Source: an uncultured Christensenella sp.
GTDB lineage: Bacteria > Bacillota > Clostridia > Christensenellales > Borkfalkiaceae
Length of the DNA stretch: 64,000 bases
Assembly (NCBI GenBank): GCA_905203015.1
Contig: CAJKUC010000009.1
Coordinates: 1 to 64,000, forward strand
Direction: 5' to 3'
In this document: piece after piece, positions 16,813 through 24,862 of the stretch
How the letters are laid out: every line of letters starts with the position of its first letter
Numbering within the stretch: the first letter of the stretch is position 1
Program-made: the position numbers and the translations under genes
The notes under the pieces: model-generated
Database searches by the model: none
Told to the model about the DNA's origin: nothing
Seen by the model: only the letters and a program-made list of their open reading frames with translations

Positions 16813-19149
16813 ATGAAAACGGGAAGAAAAATTTTATTGTGCGTTTTAATTGCGCTCTGCGCCGCGTTTCTTGCCTGCGGCGCGGCTTTTTCGATCGTAA
16901 CGAAAGACGTGCGCCTCGACGAAAGTAAACTGAGCCTTTCAAACGACGAAATTATATTATACGACAAAGACGACGACGCCGTGAAAACGCTCTCCCTCGG
17001 GGATAAGAAGCGGGCTTTTCCGCTTGCGGAAATTCCCGAATACGTGAAAAACGCCTTTATCGATACGGAAGACAGGCGATTTTACAAACACGGCGGAATC
17101 GATCTGAAAGGCATGGCGCGGGCGACGAAAAACAATCTGATCGCAAGATCTTTCAAAGAAGGCGCATCTACGATCTCGCAGCAACTGGTGAAAAACACGC
17201 ATCTTACGCAGGAAAAAACGATCAGAAGAAAACTGAAAGAACTGAAACTGACGCTTGCCCTCGAAAAACGCTACACGAAAGACGAAATCCTCGAAAAATA
17301 TCTCGACTCCATTTATTTCGGGCACAACTGTTTCGGGATTAAAAGCGCGGCGGAATTTTACTTTTCCAAAACGCCCGACGAACTGACTCTCGGCGAAGGC
17401 GCATGCCTGGCGGGGCTGGTGAAATCGCCGAACAATTATTCTCCGTTTAAGAATCCCGAAAAATGCAAAGCGCGAAGAAACGTCGTGCTTTCGGCAATGT
17501 TTCGCGCGAGGCACATCGACGAAAACGAAAAAGAAGCGGCGCAAAACGAGCCTTTGCCCCTGCAAAGCACAAAACAAAGCAATACGGACGGCAGTTATTT
17601 TGTCGCCGTATACGACGAACTGGAAAAAATCGCGGACGAATACTCTTTGCTGCTGAACGGAAAAATAAAAATTTACACCTATCTTGATTCCGATCTGCAA
17701 AACACGTTGTATTCTCTGCTTTCCGACGTAGCGAAAACATCCGCTTTAAAAAAAACAAGCGCTGGAAATAACGCCCCTGCAGATGCTCAGAAAGCGACGA
17801 ACGCAACAAACGCCAAAGAAACGAGCGATACGACGGCAGCCGTGATAAACAACGATTCCTGCGGCGTTTCGGCGTATTTTTCCACGTGCGGCGAAATCAG
17901 GCGCTCTCCCGCTTCGCTGATCAAACCTCTTTGCGTTTATGCCCCCGCCTTTGAAGAAGGGCTTCTGTCGCCCGCAACGCCTGTTCTCGACGAGCCGACG
18001 GATTTCGGAGGGTATGCGCCGAAAAATTACGGAAACAAATATTACGGATACGTTTCGGCACGCGAAGCGATCGCGAAAAGCCTGAACGTGCCCGCCGTGA
18101 AAACGCTGAACGCGCTTACGCTTGAAAAAAGCCGTTTTTATCTCGAAAAACTCGGCTTAACCGCAAATGAAAGCGATTTCTCGCTTGCGGCCGCGCTCGG
18201 AGGCGTAAAAAACGGATATACTTTAACGCAACTGACGGCGGCGTATTCCTCGTTTGCACGCGGCGGAATTTACTGCCCGGCGGCGTTTATACGCAAAATA
18301 GCAATCGGCAACGACGTTGTATATAGCGGCGAACAAGAAAGAAAAAAAGCAGAAACCGAAGCCTTTTCGGAAAGTACCGCCGCGCTGATTACAGACGTAT
18401 TGCAAACGTGCGCGAAAGACGGCACGGCAAAAAAACTGCGTTCTCTTCCTTTTGAAATCGCCGCAAAAACGGGCACGAACGGCGACGAAAACGGAAACAT
18501 CGACGCGTACGCGCTTGGCTACACCGTAACAAATACCGCCGCGATATGGCTTGGAAACGCCGATAACACGAAAATCGGCGTTACGGGCGGCGGCGTGCCA
18601 TGCGACAAACTATACCGGCTTTTCCTCGAAATCGGAAAAAGGCAGGCAATCGGAAACTTTTCGCCATGCGACGACATGGAAAAAATCGCACTGGATAAAA
18701 CAGACTACGAAAAAGAGCATAAACTTACGATCGCAGACGAGTTATCGCCCGAAAATTATAAAATTTACGAAATTTTCAGCCGTCGGAATCTGCCTCTCGA
18801 ACGCTCCACGCGCTTTTCCCGCCCGAAAATCGGCGTGCCGGCGATTGCTTTTGAAAACGGAAAAGTTTCCATTACTTTCGCGGAATCTCCGCCCGACGGA
18901 TACGAATACCTTGTGGAGCGGGAGGAAAACGGAAAAAAATGCGTTGTTTACCGCGGAAAACCCACGGAAATTTTCATCGACGAAGTGGAAAAAGGAAAGA
19001 GTTACGAATATTCCGTAACCCCGCTGTATAAAGACAGAATCGGCGAAACCATCGTGTTGCCTGCCGTCACCGCGAAAGGCGACGAACTTTCCCCCGCCGA
19101 TCCCGCAGAGCCGCCAGACATCGTGGACGAGGACTGGTGGAATTATTAA
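16813..19149 (+). CDS. Class A penicillin-binding protein (transglycosylase/transpeptidase)
   Basis: A 778-residue bifunctional cell-wall synthase anchored by one N-terminal membrane segment (about 6-28). The GT51 glycosyltransferase domain has FIDTEDRRFYKHGGID with catalytic Glu86 and EGASTISQQLVKN. The transpeptidase domain has the serine motif SLIK at 368-371, SLN at 423-425 and KTG at 552-554. A fibronectin III-like segment closes the protein (about 690-760). The link between the domains (310-345) is an Ala/Thr/Lys-rich stretch. The open frame extends upstream to 15802 antisense to miaB, but the membrane segment and family N-terminus place the start at the ATG at 16813; its ribosome binding site is poor. 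Confidence 0.93.
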   Translation: MKTGRKILLCVLIALCAAFLACGAAFSIVTKDVRLDESKLSLSNDEIILYDKDDDAVKTLSLGDKKRAFPLAEIPEYVKNAFIDTEDRRFYKHGGIDLKGMARATKNNLIARSFKEGASTISQQLVKNTHLTQEKTIRRKLKELKLTLALEKRYTKDEILEKYLDSIYFGHNCFGIKSAAEFYFSKTPDELTLGEGACLAGLVKSPNNYSPFKNPEKCKARRNVVLSAMFRARHIDENEKEAAQNEPLPLQSTKQSNTDGSYFVAVYDELEKIADEYSLLLNGKIKIYTYLDSDLQNTLYSLLSDVAKTSALKKTSAGNNAPADAQKATNATNAKETSDTTAAVINNDSCGVSAYFSTCGEIRRSPASLIKPLCVYAPAFEEGLLSPATPVLDEPTDFGGYAPKNYGNKYYGYVSAREAIAKSLNVPAVKTLNALTLEKSRFYLEKLGLTANESDFSLAAALGGVKNGYTLTQLTAAYSSFARGGIYCPAAFIRKIAIGNDVVYSGEQERKKAETEAFSESTAALITDVLQTCAKDGTAKKLRSLPFEIAAKTGTNGDENGNIDAYALGYTVTNTAAIWLGNADNTKIGVTGGGVPCDKLYRLFLEIGKRQAIGNFSPCDDMEKIALDKTDYEKEHKLTIADELSPENYKIYEIFSRRNLPLERSTRFSRPKIGVPAIAFENGKVSITFAESPPDGYEYLVEREENGKKCVVYRGKPTEIFIDEVEKGKSYEYSVTPLYKDRIGETIVLPAVTAKGDELSPADPAEPPDIVDEDWWNY

Positions 19150-19178
19150 AAAGCCGCCTCTCCCCTCGTCGCAAATTC

Positions 19179-19222
19179 CTTTTTTGCGCAAAAAAGAAGC
19201 GCCCGCCGTGCCGGTGCTTCTT
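19179..19222. terminator. Bidirectional terminator between PBP and tRNA-Pro genes
   Basis: AAGAAGC (19194-19200) pairs with GCTTCTT (19216-19222). On the minus strand the stem is followed directly by six Ts and would end the tRNA transcript. An 18-base palindrome (19179-19196) overlaps its left side. Confidence 0.7.
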
Positions 19223-19232
19223 TCTGTATATC

Positions 19233-19308
19233 TGGTCGAGGCGACGGGGCTCGAACCCACGACCTCAGCGTCCCGAACGCTGCGCGCTACCAACTGCGCT
19301 ACGCCTCG
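19233..19308 (-). tRNA. tRNA-Pro (anticodon CGG)
   Basis: A complete cloverleaf on the minus strand: acceptor CGAGGCG/CGCCTCG, D arm GCGCAGTTGGTAGCGC, anticodon stem CAGCG/CGCTG with loop TTCGGGA, T arm GTGGG-TTCGAGC-CCCGT, and encoded CCA. It reads CCG. It lies 41 bp downstream of the tRNA-Pro(AGG) gene and is nearly identical outside the anticodon arm. Confidence 0.95.
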
Positions 19309-19316
19309 ATTATAAC

Positions 19317-19347
19317 GAAAGTCCACATATTTTTTATGTGGACTTTC
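19317..19347. other. Perfect hairpin between the two tRNA-Pro genes
   Basis: A 13-bp perfect inverted repeat (19317-19329 with 19335-19347) with a five-base T (or A) loop fills the spacer between the tRNAs. There is no T run after it on the minus strand, so it looks like a processing or spacer structure rather than a terminator. Confidence 0.6.
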
Positions 19348-19349
19348 TA

Positions 19350-19426
19350 TGGTTGAGGCAACGGGACTTGAACCCACGACCTCTTGGTCCCTAACCAAGC
19401 GCGCTACCAAACTGCGCTATGCCTCA
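19350..19426 (-). tRNA. tRNA-Pro (anticodon AGG)
   Basis: A complete cloverleaf: acceptor TGAGGCA/TGCCTCA, D arm GCGCAGTTTGGTAGCGC, anticodon stem CTTGG/CCAAG with loop TTAGGGA, T arm GTGGG-TTCAAGT-CCCGT, and encoded CCA. The anticodon reads AGG, giving A at wobble position 34, which is uncommon in bacteria outside tRNA-Arg(ACG). If deaminated to inosine it would read CCU, CCC and CCA. Confidence 0.93.
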
Positions 19427-19457
19427 ATGCGCTTGTTTTCGTCAAACAGCATAAATT

Positions 19458-19486
19458 ATTATACTTACATAATGAAAAATAGTCAA
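19458..19486 (-). promoter_or_regulatory. Promoter of the tRNA-Pro pair
   Basis: TTGACT (19481-19486) and TATAAT (19458-19463) on the minus strand with 17-base spacing; the start point would lie about 25 bases before the first mature tRNA. The remaining gap up to spoIIID (19487-19636) shows no gene. Confidence 0.8.
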
Positions 19487-19636
19487 GCGTTTTTCGGGCT
19501 ATTTGAAAAAATTTTCGGCGCAACAGGCATTTTTTTCGCAAAACCACATCTTATATCTTTTGCGCTTCCGTTTTTGACTCGTCGAACGGCTTTTTCTCCG
19601 TACCTTGCGCCGCCTGTTTTACCCGGCTTTGCACGA

Positions 19637-19972
19637 TTAAAACGCCGAGCCTGCGAACGAATCCGCCTGCGGCGATAGATTCACGGTGTCTCCGTGTAAA
19701 CCAGCCGCATGCGCCGCGATCCGTTTTTTCAGTTCGTATTTTTTTCTGGTGGCATTGCCGCCACGGATATGCCTTTCGCTGAGATTTTTATCGAGAATCG
19801 CGCGCACCTCGGCATATAACGCCTTATCGATCTGCGGCAATCGTTCCGTCATATCTTTATGCACCGTAGATTTACTGATCGAAAAATGCGCGGAGCAGGC
19901 GCGGACGGTGCAACCCGTCTGCACGATATACTCCGCGCAACAAAGCACTCTTTCTTCAAGATCTTCCCACAA
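19637..19972 (-). CDS. spoIIID: Sporulation transcription factor SpoIIID
   Basis: A 111-residue DNA-binding protein matching SpoIIID, which in Bacillus and Clostridium switches mother-cell genes from the sigma-E to the sigma-K programme. The helix-turn-helix reads SAHFSISKSTVHKDMTERLP, followed by the family's basic RHIRGGNATRKKYELKKR region. It is about 15-20 residues longer at the C-terminus than Bacillus SpoIIID. The start codon is TTG (19970-19972), supported by GGAGG 8 bases upstream. Its presence suggests the organism can form spores or descends from spore formers. No other spore-only regulator is in the window. Confidence 0.93.
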   Translation of the reverse strand: MWEDLEERVLCCAEYIVQTGCTVRACSAHFSISKSTVHKDMTERLPQIDKALYAEVRAILDKNLSERHIRGGNATRKKYELKKRIAAHAAGLHGDTVNLSPQADSFAGSAF

Positions 19973-20050
19973 CGCTTTATACCTCCGGGCAAGAATTATC
20001 GCTACTGCTTTATTCTATGCCCGAAGAAAAGGATTTATGAAAAGCCCGTT

Positions 20051-22522
20051 TTATTCTTCCGTCTGATAAAAGAGCGGATATGCGGCGATCACGCTGCCCT
20101 CGTCGTAAGCGGAAATTTTCCGCGCTTTCGCGCTCTGCATCGCGATGGGAATATCTTCCGAGGAAACGCAGGAAATTTTATTTCCCTTTTCCACCACCGC
20201 GATCTTATACGGCACGGTGACGTAACTTGCCGAGAGCACTTTCGCACCGTCGGGAAGCGCTACGATCATCGAGCCTTTCTTATAGCGCCCCGTAACGTCG
20301 ATCTGCGACGAGATCACTTTCTTGAATTTACCTTCGCTCGTAACGATGACGATTTCGCCTTCTCCGTTCACCTGTGAGACGAATTTCACCTTATCGCCCT
20401 CGCGCAGCATAATGCCTTTTACGCCGCCCGACACCCTGCCTTGCGCGGGAATATCGTCTTTCAGGGCGTTCAGGCAATAGCCCTGTTCCGTTACGAAGAG
20501 CATTGTTTCATCCTCTTCGCGTTCTTCTTCCACGGCGATCAGTTCGTCGTCATCCGCCACTTTCACCGCCTGCAACACGTCTTTGCGTATTCCCTCGTAT
20601 TCTTCCCACGAAGATTTTTTCACCATACCTTTCGCCGTAAAGAACAAAAGATTTCCCGTGGGGAATTTCTCGCCGATTTCAAAGAATTTAACGCATTTTT
20701 CGCCTTCCACCGCGCCCTGTGAAAGATCAGAAAGCGATACGCCTTCGTCGGTAAGTTTGCAGGGCAACGCGGCGTCGGAAATATTCAGGCGATGCAGATT
20801 GCCGAAATTCGTGAACGCATAGATCGTTTTATCCGTCACCGTGGAAAGCGTATCGAGAGCGATCATTCCCGCCTTGAATTTACCGGAAACGGGCGAGGAC
20901 AAAGCCTCGGCGTTCTTTCCCGTAAGCACTTTGATCTTTTCATCCGCCGTGCGCACAAGCAGGCACTTCGAGCCGGGCACTTTCTCGCTGGTGACGGAAA
21001 GAAGATCGTCCGCTTCCGCGCTTGTGTAAACGAGGCGCGAACGGCGGGGCGTGGGATATTTATCGCGGATTTCCGTGATTTCTTCTTTCACCACCTGAAG
21101 TTGCAGATCTTTGCTCTTGGCGATCGCCGTGAGTTTTTTAATCAGTTTCTTCAACTCTTTCAGTTCTTCTTCCAGTTTGAAAACTTCCAGTTTCGTCAGA
21201 CGGGCAAGGCGCAGATCGAGGATCGCCTGTGCCTGAATTTCCGTCAACTCGAAACGTTTCATGAGTTTCGCTCTGGCATCCGCCGTACTTTCTGCGGCTT
21301 TGATGATCGCAATCACCTCATCAATATTGCGTACCGCAATAATCAGGCCTTCAAGTACGTGGCAACGACTTTCCGCTTCGTTCAGATCGAATTTCGTGCG
21401 GCGCAGAATCACCTGCCGCTGATACGCCACGTAATGGCGGATGATTTCCATCAGACCGAGTTGCTGCGGCTTGCCGTCGGCAATCACCACCATATTGATC
21501 CCGAACGACGTTTCGAGATCGGTGTTTTTATATAATATTTTCAGCACCTGACGAATGTCGCCACCCTTTTTGATACGCACTACGGCGCGCATGCCCGAGC
21601 GATCGGATTCGTCGGAAACGTGATCCACGGCGGCAAGTTCTTCTTTCTTCTCTTCGCAAAGTTCCACGATACGGCGAAGCAACTGCGCCTTATTCACCTG
21701 ATACGGAATTTCGCTGATGATCAGGTTCGTTTTTCCGTTATCCGTGGGCTCGATGGAAATTTTCGCGCGGAGAGTGATTCTGCCGCGCCCCGTTTTATAC
21801 GCCTGAATCAGTTCGTTGGCAATGATAATTCCGCCCGTGGGGAAATCGGGACAAGGCACGTATTGCATCATCTCTTCCAGTGAAATCGCAGGATTATCGA
21901 TATATGCTACCACGCCGTTGATCACTTCTTCAAGATTGTGCGTGGGGATATTCGTGGCAAGCCCCACCGCGATTCCGTACGCGCCGTTTACGAGAAGATT
22001 GGGGAATCTCCCCGGAAGCACGTCCGGCTCTTTCAGAGAGTCGTCGAAGTTCAAAGAAAAAGGAACGGTATCTTTATCTATATCGCGTAAAAGTTCGAGC
22101 GCGGGCGGCGCAAGACGGGCTTCCGTGTAACGCATTGCGGCGGCGGGATCGCCGTCCACGCTGCCAAAATTGCCGTGTCCGTCGATGAGGACTTTCCCCA
22201 TATTGAAATCCTGCGCCATATTCACCATTGCGCCGTAAACGCTGGAATCGCCGTGCGGATGATATTTACCCATGCAATCGCCCACGATACGCGCGCACTT
22301 TTTGTGCGGCTTATCGGGCGTAAGCCCCATCTCGTTCATCGTGTACAGAATACGCCGCTGCACGGGTTTCAATCCGTCTTCCACACGCGGCAGAGCGCGA
22401 TCGAGAATAACGAATTCCGCATAGGGAAGCATGGAGGAATGCAATACGTTTTCAAGAGGCTCGACGAATAACTGACCTTTCGGCTCGACTGGCGTTTGCT
22501 CTTTTTTGTTCGTTTTAGCCAC
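20051..22522 (-). CDS. parC: Type II DNA topoisomerase subunit A (topoisomerase IV ParC-like)
   Basis: An 823-residue DNA-cutting subunit. The breakage-reunion domain has KYHPHGDSSVYGAM and AMRYTEARL, with the catalytic Tyr132 after Arg131. Beta-pinwheel blades follow from about residue 500. No canonical GyrA box (QRRGGKG) is found in the C-terminal domain; IPAQGRVSGGVKGI is the nearest element. That and its position away from dnaA/recF favour topoisomerase IV over gyrase, though these clostridial paralogues are often labelled gyrA. The start is GTG with AGGAGG upstream and overlaps the parE stop by 8 bp. The QRDR position equal to E. coli GyrA Asp87 is Gly97. Confidence 0.85.
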   Translation of the reverse strand: MAKTNKKEQTPVEPKGQLFVEPLENVLHSSMLPYAEFVILDRALPRVEDGLKPVQRRILYTMNEMGLTPDKPHKKCARIVGDCMGKYHPHGDSSVYGAMVNMAQDFNMGKVLIDGHGNFGSVDGDPAAAMRYTEARLAPPALELLRDIDKDTVPFSLNFDDSLKEPDVLPGRFPNLLVNGAYGIAVGLATNIPTHNLEEVINGVVAYIDNPAISLEEMMQYVPCPDFPTGGIIIANELIQAYKTGRGRITLRAKISIEPTDNGKTNLIISEIPYQVNKAQLLRRIVELCEEKKEELAAVDHVSDESDRSGMRAVVRIKKGGDIRQVLKILYKNTDLETSFGINMVVIADGKPQQLGLMEIIRHYVAYQRQVILRRTKFDLNEAESRCHVLEGLIIAVRNIDEVIAIIKAAESTADARAKLMKRFELTEIQAQAILDLRLARLTKLEVFKLEEELKELKKLIKKLTAIAKSKDLQLQVVKEEITEIRDKYPTPRRSRLVYTSAEADDLLSVTSEKVPGSKCLLVRTADEKIKVLTGKNAEALSSPVSGKFKAGMIALDTLSTVTDKTIYAFTNFGNLHRLNISDAALPCKLTDEGVSLSDLSQGAVEGEKCVKFFEIGEKFPTGNLLFFTAKGMVKKSSWEEYEGIRKDVLQAVKVADDDELIAVEEEREEDETMLFVTEQGYCLNALKDDIPAQGRVSGGVKGIMLREGDKVKFVSQVNGEGEIVIVTSEGKFKKVISSQIDVTGRYKKGSMIVALPDGAKVLSASYVTVPYKIAVVEKGNKISCVSSEDIPIAMQSAKARKISAYDEGSVIAAYPLFYQTEE

Positions 22523-24707
22523 GGAATGCTTCCTCCTTGTTTTCTATTTTATCCATGAAATCGTCGCGTTTATTGAAATTCGCGTATTTTGCGAGGAATT
22601 CTTTACGCCCTTCCACTTTATCGCCCATCAGCGTGGTGATCATGCGTTCGGCTTTCGCGGCGTCTTCGATCGTCACCTGCGTAAGATTCCTCGTAGCGGG
22701 GTTCATCGTGGTATCCCAAAGTTGTTCCGCGCTCATTTCGCCGAGCCCTTTATAACGTTGCAACTGATACCCTTTTCCCACTTTCGCGATCTTTTCCGCA
22801 AGTTCTTTATCGTCGTAAGCGTATTCCACTTTATCGCCTTTATACACTTTATAAAGCGGCGGCATACCGATATAAACGTGCCCCGCGTTCACAAGATCGC
22901 GCATATAGCGGAAAAAGAACGTAAGCAGAATACAGCGGATATGCATACCGTCCTGATCGGCATCGGAAAGGATGATCACTTTATGATAATTGATTTTATC
23001 GAGATTGAATCCCGGGTTGATCCCGTCGATTCCCGCGCCGATCGCGCCGATGATCGTTTTGATTTCTTCGTTTTCGAGAATCTGGCTGAGGCGTTTCTTT
23101 TCCACGTTGAGCGGTTTGCCGCGAAGAGGCAGAATGGATTGAAACTGCCTGATACGCGCCTGCTTCGCCGTGCCGCCTGCGGAATCGCCCTCCACGATGA
23201 ACATTTCGTTCAATTCGGGTTTTCTGCCCGAACAGGAAGCGAGTTTGCCGATTAAAGTAAGCCCGTCGATGCTGTTCTTCGCGCGGGCGTTATCTTTCGC
23301 CTGTTTCGCGGCAAGGCGCACTTTCGCGGCTCCCTGCGCTTTTTTGATGATTTCTTCAAACGTCTTTTTCGCGCCGCGCGTATTCGCAAATTCGCGGAAT
23401 CCTTCGATCACCGCCGCTTCCACGGCGGGGCGGGCTTCCGTATTGCCGAGTTTCGTCTTCGTCTGCCCTTCAAACTGCACTTCCCGCATTTTAACGGAAA
23501 GCACCGCCGTCAGCCCCTCGCGGAAATCGTCGCCCTGAAAATTCGCGTCTTTATCTTTTAAGAAGCCGTTGTTTCTCGCATAATCGTTGAACGCCTTCGC
23601 GATACCCGAACGGAAACCGGCTTCGTGATAGCCGCCCTCGGGCGTGGGAATGTTGTTCACGAACGAAAAAAGGCTTTCCGTATATTCCGTGGTGTGTTGC
23701 ACGGCAAATTCTACGGAAATATCGTTCTTCACCGTCTTGTAATAGACGGGCGTAGGATATAATTTTTTCTTCTCTTCGTTGAGACTGCGCACGAAATCGC
23801 TGATGCCGCCGTCGTATTTGAATATGACGGTGTACGGCTCTTTTTCAAGCGTTGCGGCATCCGCTTCGTCGAATAAATCGTGCGGCGTGTACGCTTTTTT
23901 ATCTTCTTTTTCCGCAGCGATTTCTTCCGCGCTTTCGCCGCTTTCCGCAGCGTTCTCTTCGTCCGCGAAATCGTCGTCCGCTTCGAGATTGCCGCGCATG
24001 CGCTTCGCGTCCGCCATGGTGATACGCTCGTCAATGAGCGTGATTTCCAGCCCGCGATTTAAAAACGCCAGTTCGTTCAGTCGTTCTTCCACCGTATCCA
24101 GCGAAAAATTCGTTTCGGAAAAAACGGCGGGATCGGGCTTGAAGCGCACCGTTGTGCCCGTCTGTTTCGTTTTCACGCCCGTATTTTCAAGCGGGCCGTC
24201 GGGAATACCCGATTCGTATTTCTTTTTCCTCGCGTTGTAAAACGAACGGAAACTCATTTTATACACGGTCCCGTGACGGACTTCCACCCGAAGCCATTCG
24301 GAAAGCGCGTTCGTAACGGACGCGCCCACGCCGTGCAGACCGCCCGAATACTGATAATTTCCCTGCCCGAACTTTCCGCCCGCATGCAATTTCGTGAATA
24401 CGAGTTGAACGCCGGATACCTTTTCTTTGGGGTGAATATCCGTAGGGATACCGCGCCCGTTATCTTCCACCGACGCGCTTCCGTCTTTATACAAAACCAC
24501 TTTGATTTTGTTTGCGAATCCGTTCGCCGCTTCGTCGATCGCGTTATCCACGATTTCCCAAAGAATGTGATGCAGCCCCTTTACGCCCGTAGACCCGATA
24601 TACATACCGGGGCGCATACGCACCGCGTCGAGCCCTTCAAGCACTTCGAGGTTTTTTGCGCTGTATGTGTTTTTCTCTGTTTTTTCTGCTTTTTCGTTTT
24701 CTGCCAT
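22515..24707 (-). CDS. parE: Type II DNA topoisomerase subunit B (topoisomerase IV ParE-like)
   Basis: A 730-residue ATPase subunit pairing with the downstream parC product. The GHKL ATP site includes EIVDNAIDEAANGFA and DNGRGIPTDIH. A transducer domain follows, interrupted near residues 240-285 by a highly acidic Ala/Glu/Asp-rich insert. The TOPRIM domain shows EGDSAGGTAKQARIR and LSDADQDGMHIR, and the C-terminus has YKGLGEMSAEQLWDTTM. The DADQDGMHIR form differs from the DADVDG of typical GyrB, which supports a paralogue. The ATG has GAGG upstream. It is the first gene of a parE-parC operon. Confidence 0.87.
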   Translation of the reverse strand: MAENEKAEKTEKNTYSAKNLEVLEGLDAVRMRPGMYIGSTGVKGLHHILWEIVDNAIDEAANGFANKIKVVLYKDGSASVEDNGRGIPTDIHPKEKVSGVQLVFTKLHAGGKFGQGNYQYSGGLHGVGASVTNALSEWLRVEVRHGTVYKMSFRSFYNARKKKYESGIPDGPLENTGVKTKQTGTTVRFKPDPAVFSETNFSLDTVEERLNELAFLNRGLEITLIDERITMADAKRMRGNLEADDDFADEENAAESGESAEEIAAEKEDKKAYTPHDLFDEADAATLEKEPYTVIFKYDGGISDFVRSLNEEKKKLYPTPVYYKTVKNDISVEFAVQHTTEYTESLFSFVNNIPTPEGGYHEAGFRSGIAKAFNDYARNNGFLKDKDANFQGDDFREGLTAVLSVKMREVQFEGQTKTKLGNTEARPAVEAAVIEGFREFANTRGAKKTFEEIIKKAQGAAKVRLAAKQAKDNARAKNSIDGLTLIGKLASCSGRKPELNEMFIVEGDSAGGTAKQARIRQFQSILPLRGKPLNVEKKRLSQILENEEIKTIIGAIGAGIDGINPGFNLDKINYHKVIILSDADQDGMHIRCILLTFFFRYMRDLVNAGHVYIGMPPLYKVYKGDKVEYAYDDKELAEKIAKVGKGYQLQRYKGLGEMSAEQLWDTTMNPATRNLTQVTIEDAAKAERMITTLMGDKVEGRKEFLAKYANFNKRDDFMDKIENKEEAFRG

Positions 24708-24769
24708 CTTTTCCTCGTTGCGTGATTTTTGCTTCCGCCCGATGCAGAAGCGATGAATTATACTTTTTA

Positions 24770-24798
24770 ATTATAGCACTTTATTTTATTTTTTTCAA
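24770..24798 (-). promoter_or_regulatory. Promoter of parE-parC
   Basis: TTGAAA (24793-24798) and TATAAT (24770-24775) on the minus strand with 17-base spacing and TG before the -10 box. Confidence 0.75.
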
Positions 24799-24862
24799 CC
24801 GTTTGACGCCGTTTTTCATGCCGCGTTTTCCGCGTTTTTTCCGTTTTTTTACCGATTTTGAA

